A DNA stretch of 64,000 nucleotides from NCBI GenBank assembly GCA_030248215.1, contig JASANG010002370.1, positions 30,536 through 94,535 of the forward strand, in the 5' to 3' direction. Below, one piece after another: positions 1 to 10,866 of this stretch (position 1 is its first letter; each line of letters starts with the position of its first letter). The notes beneath the pieces are model-generated. The model was not told the origin of the DNA, did no database searches, and was given only the letters and a program-made list of their open reading frames with translations. Origin of the DNA: Enoplolaimus lenunculus (Eukaryota; Nematoda; Enoplea; Enoplida; Thoracostomopsidae). Made by a program: the position numbers and the translations under genes.

Positions 1-103
1 ACAGTAAACATCAGTTCGGTATAGCAAGGTCGATACGTACAGAGTTGCAATTAGTTTTAAACCACCCGTTTCGTTTGCTGTTAACGTGACACTTCAATTC
101 AAT

Positions 104-931
104 TTTATTGGAAGCATTTTATCGAGCTGGGAACTAAATAGCTTTTAGTCGATCACGTTAGTATGTGATTGAAGGTGAGATTTGCGCTATAATTTGTTTA
201 ACGCAAACATATGTGTACAGATTACTATAGATGCAGTAGATATGGTCGTTGATATATATGTATATATATCTAGGACAGGATAGTTTTTTTTTGCATATAA
301 TACAGAGAACAAAAAGATTGCAATGTTATGAATTGCAGTGCAACAGGTAAAATGCAACCGTTTTGGGGGCAAAGTTCGATAGTTACTGTTGTATTCGGTG
401 TAAACGAGCGCATTTCGTAGTTTGAAAAATTGTCAGAAAACAATTCGTATTTGAAATTAAATTTAGATCGCATACTGTTCCAGTCGCCGCATGACCAATA
501 GTTAACTTGAATGCTGCAAATCGGCTTGCAAATAACAACTGAATACTGATTTTCGATGTGACATTGAAAACATTTGAAACGCTGCAATTACGACGAATGC
601 TCAGTGTGTACAATGAATGATTAAGCCACATTATATCACCGTTTTGTCCAATATGATATCAAGGTCGATCATGCCGTTTGGCTTTAACCCGCGTCAAAAA
701 ATTGTAGTAGTTTCTACAATGCGATTCGTCAAATATCTCAACCGTCTACAAACCGGTGTACCTTATACCCGCCATAGTTCGTATAGATTAAACCATACGT
801 ATAATTCGTTCAGTATGTCGTGTTCAGTCTGTATTGCACCATTCAAGATTTCATGCTATATCGCTCGGATAACCGATAATTGTCTCAAACCCTCGAAAAG
901 ATCAAGTAAAATTTTCAAAATATTTAAATCT
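104..931 (-). other. 3' UTR of TENT5 with candidate poly(A) signal
   Basis: Downstream of the stop codon, reading leftward, I see no coding sequence. The only AATAAA on the minus strand is at 109-104 (TTTATT on the plus strand), so the UTR is probably about 830-860 nt, with cleavage near 75-95. No ATTAAA variant was seen between the stop and this site. Confidence 0.6.
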
Positions 932-2745
932 TCAGTATGAAGAATATACTGGAAACCAATACGAGCCCGAATTTGACAAATACAGCACTGTTTGCCTACG
1001 CGGGACGACATTGCAAAATGCGTTCGGCCGTAATTGTGGCGTAGTAGGCATGTAACCTTGAAAATTACTATTGTTTCGAGAACGAATGGTCGAATTGAAA
1101 TGATGACGTGGCCCATGACAATTGGCTGCTGCTCCGCTAATAACTCCAGACCAATTCGACGGGGGATGAGATGGCTGGTGTGCAGTATTTTGCTGTTGCT
1201 GTTGTAATATTTCTCCGTCTTGTGATTGAGGCTGACTCAGCAACGATGTTGTTGAATTTGTAGAATTTTTTGACGCGTTGTTACTATTAAATATTTTTGT
1301 AGTCGTTGTGGTTGTTGCTGTTGGTGATCCGGTGTTTTTTGAGCATCCAGGATATTGAGGTTGTCCCGCAGCGGAGTTACTAGACGCGCCACTGCCGTTT
1401 GCTAAGCTTACGCCACCGCACGAGGTCCCACCAAAATTATGCAAATTGCCCGTTGTACCGCTTACAGCGTTAGCATTTGTTCCGTTGCTGCCGAAATACG
1501 TTCCAGGATACCCGCCGCCTCCGCCGCTTGTATGATTAATTGCAAAGCTACCATGGCTGTTATAACTAGATGCGTTTCCGGCACAATAGCCAGTTGCACC
1601 ACCACTGCTGTTTCCGCTCAATCCCGTATAACTGGACCCTGAATAGTTTGCGTTGTATCGACTTCGATACGACGAAGAATTATTAGCTACCATTAATGAT
1701 GTGTTGCTCACATAGCTAGTCGTCCCGCCATTGCCACCGCTACCAGTTCCCGCGTTCGCACTATAGCTAGTCGAGCCAGTCCCAGCCGATGCAGTTGAAA
1801 TGCTACGTTTGAGGCCAAGTGCGCTACCTGAATTACCATATCGGTTATACTTTTTATAACCTGTTGTTGTTTTTGATGAATTTGTACCGCCTAGTCGTGC
1901 AGTACCGGCACCATTACACTTTTTGTGATGATTATGGCTGCCTGGCGTGTAAACGGCGTAATTATTATAAGATTTGTACTTTTGACACGTTGACGATGAC
2001 GACATATATGACCCGGTTCCGGTATTTAAACCTGAATACGTCGTTGTGCCACCGTATCCACTTCCACCACCTGGACTATTGACTGAACCGCATCCGATAC
2101 TGCCTGATGCCCCGGCGAACGTTGAAAATGTGTTACTGTTATGATAGTTATATGTGGATCGATTACTACTTGTTCCTACATTGCTGCCATTATACCCACT
2201 ATAGGCTCCAGGTGATGCATCATATTGATTATAGTCTCCATTACTCGATGTAAATAGTTTCTTTGTCGTGGTGTTGCTATTCGTGCATGTTGCGTAATTG
2301 TTATCGCCGTTGTGGTTGTTGTTGTTGTTGTTACTGACGTCACCCGCATTACCAAGATAATGTTGCCGTCGCGAGTCGTAACTGCTTGTAGCGCCAATTG
2401 ATGACACATAGTATGAACCAATTGACGCACTGTTATTCAGATCAACGCCAACTGGTAATGGCATAATCATACACTGGGTTGGCAACGTCCTATCGCACCG
2501 ATCTGTTGTTGCTCCTGTCCCTTGTGGCGGAAGTAACAGACTTCCTGGCGGTGGCGCAGACATCAAAGAATACTGTGTCGCGGTGTCAACAGTCGGTGTT
2601 GATGATCGACAATCATCGGCATCGCTTTGATGATTGTCGCCAGTCGCGCTGCCGCCGTTGTCATTATTATTGTTGTTGCTATTATTGTTACCGTTGCTGT
2701 TGTTGTTGCGGTTGTTGTTCTGGTTGCTATTGTTGTTACCGTTGC

Positions 2746-2776
<31 letters not shown>

Positions 2777-3265
2777 GTTGTTGTTGTTGTTGTTGTTTTT
2801 GTTGTTAATGTTGCTTTTGTTGTTGTTGTTGGCAAAGATGTTGCCTTTGTTGCCATCGTTGTTGTTGCTGTTGTAGCTGCAGTTGCCTATGTTTGTTTGC
2901 GATCGGTAACACATAGAAGTTGAATCATTCAACTGGCCACGAGCGTCAGTCGACTGTGACCGAGTAATTCCGCCAGTATTACCACTAATTACTGCTGCAG
3001 CTGCTAAACAATCGACGCATGAGGACGAAGCCGCAGATATGACATCACCTTGATGTATTTTCCCCCCTGACTGTCCCTCTAGAATCATTGGTGATAAAGG
3101 TGATGAAAACTGCGCAATAGCTCCAGAGAAGTGTTGGCAACCATCAACGGGTTGTACCGGATGTGCACTAGCGGCAACGGTCAAATTTCCACAGCTAGCA
3201 CCATCAATCGAAGGAAATTGTAGACTCGCAGCTGCTGCAGCACCTAGCGCAGTTGCTGCTGAGCT
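932..3265 (-). other. C-terminal low-complexity tail of TENT5 (about 777 residues)
   Basis: After the polymerase fold the protein continues with Asn, Ser, Gly, Thr and Tyr-rich sequence. This includes an almost pure poly-Asn tract (genomic 2650-2870), GSG/GGT-rich stretches and a Gln run near 1190-1205. The extreme C-terminus is SNSGSYWFPVYSSY before TGA at 934-932. Human TENT5A/C also end in an aromatic-Pro motif (TYSTWLPCN), so the last residues may be a conserved short peptide carried to the end of a grown tail. The composition is prion-like or condensate-prone by inspection only. Confidence 0.75.
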
Positions 3266-6200
3266 CATTTCCATCGAAATTTGATACGATACTTGTTCGA
3301 TCATTTCAAGTGTTGAACGACGTTCGTGAGTCATGAGGCAAACAGTTGACTGGGATACAATACGAAACAAATTGACCAGATAGTCGTATTTCAACGCTGG
3401 ATCGCCAACAAAATGATTATCCAAATATCCGGTGAGTTTCATATGCTGAACAGTTACGTCGGGAAAATCGATAAAAAATCGCGAACACATATAGCGTTCC
3501 AAGTGTCGCATTTGTCGATGATTGACAGGGCGGTAGCCCTTGACAAGCAGATTGCAGTATTTGAACAAGCCACCGCCTCGAATTTCTTCTGGTCGTTTTG
3601 TATCGATGAGCCGTTCGTCGAGATGATGTAGAGCTTCGTTGAAATCGCCATACAGAGTTTCAGTTTCCACCGTTGGATAGAAATCAGGCGTGATTTGTAT
3701 ACGAGCACCTCGTCGTCGACGTTGGCTTTTTTCGTTTCCGCTTTCGTCACAATTTTGTTGCTGTTTAGCGCTGTCGCTATTACTGAAGCCTCCTGATTTT
3801 TCCAAGTCGTTATTTATGGTTTCCAGCTCAGGAGTTATACACGATACTGGAGTTGTTGTTCTTGTTAGTGGAGTTGTTGGAGTCGCCGACGATCGTTCAT
3901 CTTCTTCTTCCTCACAATCGTTTTCGGTTTCACTGTCGCTGATGTTCCGATGTTGGTGCTGTTGTTGCTCTTCGATTGATTTCTCAATTTGTGTTGTACC
4001 ACGACCATTCCATAAATCCAAAGATATTGAAGCATCAATTGGTTCCATTGTTTGCCGCGTTCGATTTTCAGCCCCAGATGTATCAGCGGCGCTTTGAGAC
4101 GTCTCCTTTGTCAGCATACCAGGATTCGCCGTAAGCTTTTCGGTATGATTTGCTTCATATTTGCTTGCGGTTTCAAGTTGTAATCGCCGTACGACTTGTT
4201 GAATCGTTGACGTCGATTCAACCATAGGCGCAGATGATGACTGCATCGACTTATGTTTCCAAATTTCATTTTCGTGTTTCGCTGCCGATGTTGCTTCCGG
4301 TGACCTCGCCAAACCATACGGTATACAACTTAGTCGATGGCGTCTGTCACAGATACGAGAACAATGCTCATATCGTAATGTTGTTGTTGCTGCTGTACGC
4401 GACCGTTCTCGTAGCCTTGTATAGTCGCTTAAATCGCCGAACGATACACTTCTTCGTAGAGACGTTGGCTTTGTTGATAACGGTGGTGATAGGGTCCAAG
4501 GAGTAAATGCAGGAGATATATTCGGACCAATCTGTGGCATTACTGTTTTTGTTGTTTTCGCTGTTGTTGCCTTTGCCGATTCTTCTTTGCAACAAATATC
4601 CGCGTCATTTTCTTTACGCTGACTGTTATCTTCGGCAACACTGTTGTACTGGCCAATCGTCTGTGTAAGCATTGAAGTTGCATTTATTCCTGTTGTCCCA
4701 ATAAACCGCTTCGGATCAGTCGCTAGTGGACTTGCAATCGCATCTTCAGACGACAAATCTTCATACGATGTTGAGCCATGAGTTGCGTCGCCACACCAAT
4801 TGCTACTCAAATCCCCAGGTTGGTCACAGCAAGACGAAGCGGACGCGTCACATTGGTAGTCGAGACAAGAATCACCCCCATGCCCACTATCGACTAGACT
4901 TTCAATATCAGACATTCGAGATATGCCCCCACTGCCTGCGAGCCCTGCGTATTCAGCGCCCAAATATCCATGATGTATTGTGGGGCTTGATTGTTGTTTA
5001 CCATTGCCGCTACACACCCTACTTGAAGGTTGAGAAAAGTACGCCGATATACCATTTATATTGTTGTTATTGTTGTTGTTTCTGTTGTTTTTATCACCAT
5101 CATTGTTGTTGTTTTTATTGCCATTGTTGTTGTTGATGATCGATCCTTGCTGCACTGTACGCAACGTGCTTGGTCGCTGCAATACTGCAGCGACTGCGGC
5201 CGAACCTCCTCCAGTTGTCCCGCAACCTGAATCTGCAGAAATACTACAACACCCGCACAGTGACGGGCAACTCAACGACAAACTTGCCGACGACATTAAA
5301 CTCGACGTTGAATAATTCGAATAGATGCCTTCACTTCGATTATGACACAGTTCAAAGTCGTACCCTCTGCGACTCTCATAGTCAGTTTCAAATTCAGACC
5401 GATCGTATATAGCTCTTGTCATGTTTTGATCATGCCATTGTTGCTCTTGCCCGCTTCCGGTGTCACACTGGTCGTCAAGACTGTCATCACAACCAGGTCG
5501 CCGTTGTCCTGCTTCCGTAGGTCTTCTTTCGAGCGATGTAGCACCATCCAGTCTAGGGCAAGACGCGCTCCAGATAGATTTCAATTCTGATACTCCGCCC
5601 GTTGAGCAACTATCGTACTTGTTCTGTGCGGCAATTATTAATACAGGTGTCGACATGGATCGAAATAGTCTTGTTGTGTCGTTCGGCCGTTTTTGTATTG
5701 CACCAATATTTGTTTCACATCTGTTTGACAAAGTAAACAATGGTTTATATTTATCAGTTGCACTAGCTCGATACTTAGCCAAGTTGTCGTCTATGATTTC
5801 ATTCGTCGCGTTCGTCGACACCACTGTAGCCGACGCGTGTGGCATCAGGGTTGTTTCCAACGATTTATCATCATTGGTTCGTGAACGTTCATTGGTCGAT
5901 GATAATCGCTTGTGTTCCGCGTTACTGTTATTGTTAGAATTTTTATTTTTATTTTTATTTTTATTATTATTATTATTATTTTTATTGTTGTTTTCATTAT
6001 TTTTATTTAAATTCCATCCAGCAGTGATACTGTCGGACAGGATTGAAGATGCACTGCTACAGAATATATCTGTAATCAGTACCGAATCAGATGCAGTATA
6101 CGACGTCGATCTTTGATAGTTTCTATATGGTGTAGTGGTTCTTCTCATTGCTGTGACGGGTAACGGTGGTAATCCAGCAGCACACAAGCCGTTCGAGCCA

Positions 6201-8514
6201 GTGGCTACCGGGGGTTTATAACATGAACAGCACCCAGGGGGCATCGCAGACGCAACATCGATCTCTCGACATTCTGTAGTCGATCGTATTCGGCGATACT
6301 CATAGCGACCCGAATGCATTTCGCCATTCCCACTATACGTATGATCATACTGAAGCACTGAGGCATCGTCGCCAGATTTCCCACTGCCAAAACAACATTC
6401 ACTGCCATAATAATCCGGCCCGTGCAAGCAATTACGACTACAGTGTTGCCTTGTGCGACCTCCTTTGCCAGTATGCCTTTCGCTTCCAGCGGTCCCACAA
6501 CTATCAGCTGAACAATGCCGCCATCCGGTAGGATGATTCACTTGCATCGTTGGAGTCGAATATCCGCCTATCCACCGAGACCTCCCGAACGCAAGTTGCG
6601 GATCAGCAGCTTGTCTCGTGGATCCAAGATCATTGGCGCCAATCGCGGCGCAACCCGAGACTGTTAATGGCAACGCTGAGGGTGGCATCAATGGCGACGG
6701 AGACGCCGGTGCCGCGGGTCCAGACACCAACCGTGGAACGTTTTCGAAAAACGTCATCAACGAATCGAGTTGTATTTGAAACGAATCGACTGAAAATTCA
6801 AACTGGCGTCGCATTTTGTCAACAAATTTCAACTCAATGAATCGGCCAAAATCGTTGTTCAACGATACCAACGACCATGTATCTGTATCCGTGGTCACTT
6901 TGACCAGCTTACGAACGTACGCATCTTTGAGGGCAGCGTCTGACAAACGATGCTTTTGTACGCCAGCGGGCAAAAATTCAAGTAACGACTGAAGAACGGC
7001 GTGTTTAACGATGTCAAAGCAATGTTCTGCGGCGCCGGCAGCGGGTGCAAATGTGACACCGAATATTAAGTCAATATCGTTGTATGGCAAGTAATGCTTT
7101 GACGCTAAAATGTGGCTTGCGAGACCCCCGTTGATTTTGACGTGTTGCACCGGAAGCGTCGCGGCGGTTATACGTTTGCTCACTTCTCGGATTAAATCTT
7201 CGAGACGTACGTAAAGTGTCGGAAAATTGCCAACGCCATGCACTTCGAACGGTTCTTTCATGACGCCGATCAAGCGTTGCACCTAGAAACAAACGTGATA
7301 TTTTGGTTTATAATTTAACAATTGTTAAAAATTACAATTTTTAATTATAATCCTACCTAATGGTTAACTTGGGTTTATAAATCATTACTATTTTTAGCAA
7401 ATGCGAATTGTCAAGGAATTAGCTTAAACAAAAAACTGACACAAAATCATAAACGCACCCGACCAATGTTAATTATATGGGCCTGACTACTGGGAGATAG
7501 GGAGACTAGGAAGCTTAGACTGGAAGGTTATAAAGCGTCGATTTATAGTTAACTTTACGCATAGACTTAGGCTCGGTTTTTGGCTTAGGCTTATTGGGCA
7601 GACAATTATCGTTGACATCAACCGATACGTCTATCTATGGAGGTTGGTATTTGAACTGAGCCAGGCATGTGGCTAGCATTTCGAGTTGGTAAATTGTCTG
7701 TAACGAAAACTAGTGAAATTAAACTGTATTGCAGGATTAAAGTATTAAATGTTATCCATAGACCAAATCTAAAAAGCGATAGGATATAGCGGCATTGAAG
7801 GTGAGCAAACTGTTTTATTTCAGAAATCAGTCCAGTAGCCGTATATATACTTTCAACTGAGGTTAGCAACTATCTCCAGTTAATAACAGGCCGTTATACA
7901 AGCGAACTGCGGCAACCGCGGATGTCAAATTCAATTGACAAGTAACACTGGTGAAAATGAAACTAACGTGCCGTATTTTGTAGCTTTCACTTGATGATTC
8001 GTTCGACATTTACTAAAAACGAGCCATCTCCAACTGGTTACAGGTGCTATACTCAATTCCGAATACGTATGGGTATAGGACTACATACCTCTTGCCGTAA
8101 TTCTAAATATTCACAGGACAATTCAGACCGCAAATACTTAAGGCAGATAGTCTCAGGGGCATCGCAAAAGAATTGGGTGGAAATGTGCAACACGGGTTTT
8201 TGAGCAAAACTTATAATAGGTGACAGTGAGACACAATCAACCAATATTTTCACTGCAGACACTTATAAAATTACTTAGCTAATCCTGGAGACTGCAGCTG
8301 TACTGTCTGTCTTGCGCGTGTCGTCGTCCGAAGAATGTTATTGCAGACGTTTGAAAAAAATTTTAAGGGGCGTCGAAGTATAGCTGAGACGGGTTCAAGT
8401 GTCTACGTGCCTTTACGAAACTGTCCCTAAAACTTGAAAAAAACTAATATAATTAGCGTCACTTACCTGTTGGAATGTCAGTACGGAACTGGAACGACTG
8501 GAAGTAGACTTCAT
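932..8514 (-). CDS. TENT5: TENT5/FAM46-type non-canonical poly(A) polymerase, giant split-domain form; join of 8467-8514 and 932-7282
   Basis: TENT5 (FAM46) enzymes are cytoplasmic poly(A) polymerases that lengthen mRNA tails, mainly on secretory-pathway transcripts. The spliced product is about 2,132 residues. Residues 12-199 match the catalytic half: VQRL and GNFPTL, the NGG helix-turn motif, the catalytic DID (about 85 and 87), ELKFVD (Glu about 166) and RRQFEFSVDSFQI. About 1,010 low-complexity residues follow. The fold then resumes at 1213-1355 with YGDFNEAL, EEIRGGG, KYCNLLVKGYRP, YMCSRFFIDF, NHFVG and STVCLMTHERR. A 775-residue tail ends the protein. Family members normally have about 350-450 residues, so four-fifths of this one is extra. 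The frame is open throughout, and the halves join in family order, so I read it as functional. The family assignment comes from remembered motifs, not a search. TENT5 is used as a family symbol; the paralogue cannot be told. Confidence 0.93.
2650..2870 (-). repeat. Coding AAC/AAT trinucleotide repeat (poly-Asn)
   Basis: About 220 bp of GTT/ATT triplets on the plus strand encode Asn-rich sequence on the minus strand, including an uninterrupted run of about 18 Asn. Ser, Gly and Lys codons interrupt it. Length polymorphism is expected from slippage. The same triplets in other frames give spurious Leu/Val/Ile-rich open frames. Confidence 0.9.
3266..3694 (-). other. TENT5 second (C-terminal) half of the polymerase fold
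   Basis: Exon-2 residues 1197-1339 resume the family sequence with YPTVETETLYGDFNEAL. Then come the signature EEIRGGGLFKYCNLLV, the ERYMCSRFFIDFPD segment, LDNHFVG and the very conserved STVCLMTHERRSTL helix. This half supplies the helical central domain that completes the active-site cleft. Its distance from the catalytic half is unusual; its internal spacing is normal. Confidence 0.88.
3695..6735 (-). other. About 1,010-residue low-complexity insertion within the polymerase fold
   Basis: Between FENVPRL and ITPDFYP the protein has about 1,013 residues (exon-2 residues 184-1196) rich in Ser, Thr, Asn, Gly and Gln, with poly-Asn/Lys runs (around 5935-6015 and 5050-5150), Cys-rich patches (about 4790-4870 and 6210-6250), an acidic EEEEDE patch (about 3905) and an RRRR patch at the far end (about 3712). 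In human TENT5 the same point is a short loop. The 3 kb stays open without a stop, so a retained intron is unlikely. I recognise no domain in it. Confidence 0.8.
6736..7282 (-). other. TENT5 catalytic half (nucleotidyltransferase part) encoded by exon 2
   Basis: Exon-2 residues 1-183 carry the polymerase-beta-type nucleotidyltransferase core. NGG at 51-53 is the hG[GS] motif; human paralogues have NGS here, and both are allowed. Two metal-binding Asp residues lie in YNDIDLIF (69 and 71), and a third acidic residue in FIELKFVD (Glu150). The helix RRQFEFSVDSFQI is nearly identical to vertebrate TENT5. All catalytic positions are kept, which argues for an active enzyme. Confidence 0.88.
7283..8466 (-). 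other. Intron 1 of the TENT5 gene (phase 0, GT-AG)
   Basis: The donor GTAAGT starts at 8466 and the acceptor TTTGTTTCTAG ends at 7283, giving 1,184 nt. It is AT-rich with stops in all frames. A short stretch near 7565-7600 has TTAGGC-like hexamers resembling the cores of the MITEs further right, but no delimited element could be defined. Confidence 0.82.
8467..8514 (-). other. TENT5: First coding exon of the TENT5 gene (16 codons)
   Basis: On the minus strand an ATG at 8514-8512, with A at -3, opens 16 codons reading MKSTSSRSSSVLTFQQ. They stop exactly at a consensus donor, CAG|GTAAGT. The long exon downstream starts with a Val codon (GTG at 7282) directly after TTTCTAG, so it has no initiator Met of its own. 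Joining the two in phase 0 gives SVLTFQQ-VQRL. Vertebrate TENT5 proteins have a similar VLSWEQVQRL at this point. Agreement of splice sites, phase and family sequence makes this start convincing, although the exon is far too short to find by ORF length. Confidence 0.87.
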
Positions 8515-8530
8515 AATTGTATTATGTTCT
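8515..8530 (-). promoter_or_regulatory. Possible 5'-UTR splice acceptor just upstream of the start codon
   Basis: On the minus strand the sequence TTGTATTAATTTTAG is followed by 14 nt and then the ATG. It resembles a 3' splice site (AG at 8530-8529). If used, the transcript has at least one non-coding 5' exon further right, possibly many kilobases away in the repeat-rich region. No promoter could be recognised. Confidence 0.35.
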
Positions 8531-8754
8531 AAAATTAATACAATAAATACATATTTTAAAATATATATTTTTTATTTGATATATGAAATCTGCAAAATTA
8601 CTTTGCAAATTAGTAATTATTTTGCAATTTTTTAATCGTTATAAACTCATAAAGTTCTGGCTCATACAATTTGAAGAGAAAGTGTGCAGTTGAACAGAAT
8701 GCGTAATTTCAAACCTCATCATCGATGACGGTTCCGAATTCGGTATCAGGATTT

Positions 8755-8915
8755 TAGCCCATGTTACTTCAAGGGGCGTCCAGGTTTCTGGTGGGACTAT
8801 AAAAGAGTAGGTTTAGATTCTAGATTACATTTTTTGCTTAGGTTTAGGTTTAGGCTTAGGCTTAGGCTAAGGAATACACTTAATCTACTGTTACGTCCCT
8901 AAAAGAAACATTGGC
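8755..8915. mobile_element. Family B MITE (TTAGGC core) with 8-bp target-site duplication
   Basis: Terminal inverted repeats (GCCCATGTTACTTCAAGG and its counterpart ending AAAGAAACATTGGC) enclose a TTAGGT/TTAGGC array at 8838-8872. The flanking CAGGATTT at 8747-8754 recurs exactly at 8916-8923. An 8-bp duplication is typical of hAT elements. It is too short to encode a transposase. Confidence 0.8.
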
Positions 8916-8923
8916 CAGGATTT

Positions 8924-9435
8924 GTATGTGATGTGAAAATTTATTTGCCTCCAGAATCACCGGTACAGTGTTAATCATAGCACTTCGAACAGAAACCGTT
9001 CCATCAAAAAAAGCTATTCGAATTCTAGATACTGGATGTTTAAATCGTATTTTGCTTTTTAGAAATTCTAATTTTCTAATTGTTGAGTTCCTGCACCTCG
9101 TTGAAGTAATTTTCTTTGTGCTCAGATCTGTTCAAACCCTTGTGAGGCCGGCGCATTTGTTTTAATATGGGCAAATTTTGTCTAGTTTCTTGCCTAAGTA
9201 TTAACAGTTAGAAAAGTGAGACAAAAAGTTGAACTAAAACAGAATAAACAAAGCTTATTAATGAAGTTAAATCAACCCGTGCAAGGTCGTAATACAGTAA
9301 GTATATTTACACATTAAAATTTGTCTGTCACTGTTGTCTACAAAAGTATACCAATAAACCATAACTTAGACGACAATAAAGTATTTTTACTGTTTTTTAC
9401 CAACAGACGTAACCAATAGAAATTAAATAAGAGAT
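8924..9435. other. Non-coding, nothing recognised
   Basis: AT-rich sequence without a plausible coding frame, tRNA or delimited repeat. Confidence 0.5.
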
Positions 9436-9643
9436 TGGCTGGATTTCCAAAACCCTACTTAAGCACGACTTGGTACTTTATAAGTACGTGTAAAGTATTT
9501 ACTTAACCATCTTGTCGTTATTAAAAGCGTACTTTAAGTAAATACTCTTAAGCTGCTGACAAAATTTGACAGATTACATATTTACCAATCTACTTAAGTA
9601 TAACTTAAGTAAACACACAAACAAGATTTCAGAAACCCAGCCA
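9436..9643. mobile_element. MITE with TGGCTGG ends and CTTAAGT-rich arms
   Basis: The left end TGGCTGGATTTCC and right end AAACCCAGCCA are inverted repeats. Both arms continue into imperfectly complementary sequence rich in ACTTAAGTA. A fragment of the same family, starting GGCAGGGTTTCGGAAATC, lies at about 60177-60225. Confidence 0.65.
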
Positions 9644-10713
9644 TTGTGCACAAAAAATCAGAACGATGTATCCGCCGACGTAATTACAAAACAAGAAAAA
9701 AATGCTGTTAACTGGCTTTCAAATAACATTCTACAAGGTTTTAATGGTAAAAAATTCATTGAACGAACGAGCCATGGCCGGTTGATATGAAATGCGGATT
9801 ACGAAATCATTTGAAGCAACTTAACGATTAAACAAAAACACCAATCAACGTTGATTCTGGAAAAAAACAATATTAATTATGAAAAAATTAACGGTAAGAC
9901 TAAAATTGCAGACGTAAATGATTAATTTTAGCGCATTAGTCTCCGCAAGCACCACACAAGGTTATTACTTGCTGTTCGCTGAACGAAATATTGTCCGAAT
10001 AATAGACTACGTTTTTTTCGAACCATCAATAAACGTTGTACGAGAACACGTGTTATTAATACGCGTTACAGTTTTCAATAGAACTATCTGTTTCGAATGT
10101 ATCAGTCCAAAACAAGCCTAAAAGTTTGAAAATTTGAGTCAATTTGCCAAAACAGCCCACCCGGATTGAATTCGTTGAAATTACACGACTCTGTAATGAG
10201 TTGTGAACACTGTTCGAACTCAATAAATATCTAAAAGTAACGCTTTTACGTCTGATGTTTAACACCAGATCAGTCATATTTCAATTACGAGTTTAATTTT
10301 TGCGTTAAATTTAATACAATATTTTGTTCTCACGTCGTCGTTTTTCTAAATCCAGAGACTTTGCAATCAGCGACTAAATACAAAATTTTATGCTGGTGCA
10401 CATAAGGTTAATTTGACCCGTGTTTTGCATATGTATATATGTGTATAAGGGTGCCGTGATCAAGGTAAAAATACCAGAAACGGCAGTTGATGTTATTTCA
10501 AGCTGGAAATACTATACTATAATTATAGTACAGCACGTAGGTTTACGGACGTGCCCTTAAAAGTGAAAAGTGCTTGTATATTCGAATATAAAATTTAATC
10601 TTATGACGGATCAGGTGGTGGGATCGATCCCAAGATACCCTCGTCATTTTTCCTTCCTTGATGCTTCCATGTACCCATCTCGCTCTTCGATCGTCATGTT
10701 TTAAAATAAAAAA
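9644..10713. other. Non-coding, nothing recognised
   Basis: AT-rich. A short perfect inverted repeat around 10508-10530 (ACTATACTATAATTATAGTA) is the only local structure seen. Confidence 0.5.
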
Positions 10714-10866
10714 CGAATCTATGACAACTCGTCGCGTAAAAAATCCTAAACACAATCTTAAGTATAATCCTATGCCTAAGCCTATGCTTAACAATAGACG
10801 AGGAATTGTCGACTCGACTAACACCTATCGGACGACGAGTTGTCAAACGACGAATGGTCGTAATAC
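10714..10866. mobile_element. Family C MITE (ACGACAATTCGTCG ends)
   Basis: Starts CGAATCTATGACAACTCG and ends CGAATGGTCGTAATAC, with inverted ends built from repeated GACAA/TTGTC steps. The middle holds CCTATGCCTAAGCCTATGC, like the CCTAAG core of families A and B. Two more copies are at 34213-34413 and 51194-51378. No clear target duplication. Confidence 0.7.

Noticed and set aside
1439-6116. Many open frames on the plus strand across the TENT5 exon
   Set aside because: They are antisense shadows of a GC-biased, triplet-repeat-rich coding exon and show no family motifs.
3695-6735. The TENT5 insertion as an unspliced intron
   Set aside because: It is open for over 1,000 codons, and its composition matches the translated tail of the same protein. 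No obvious donor-acceptor pair was identified at the junctions, although only transcripts can settle it.
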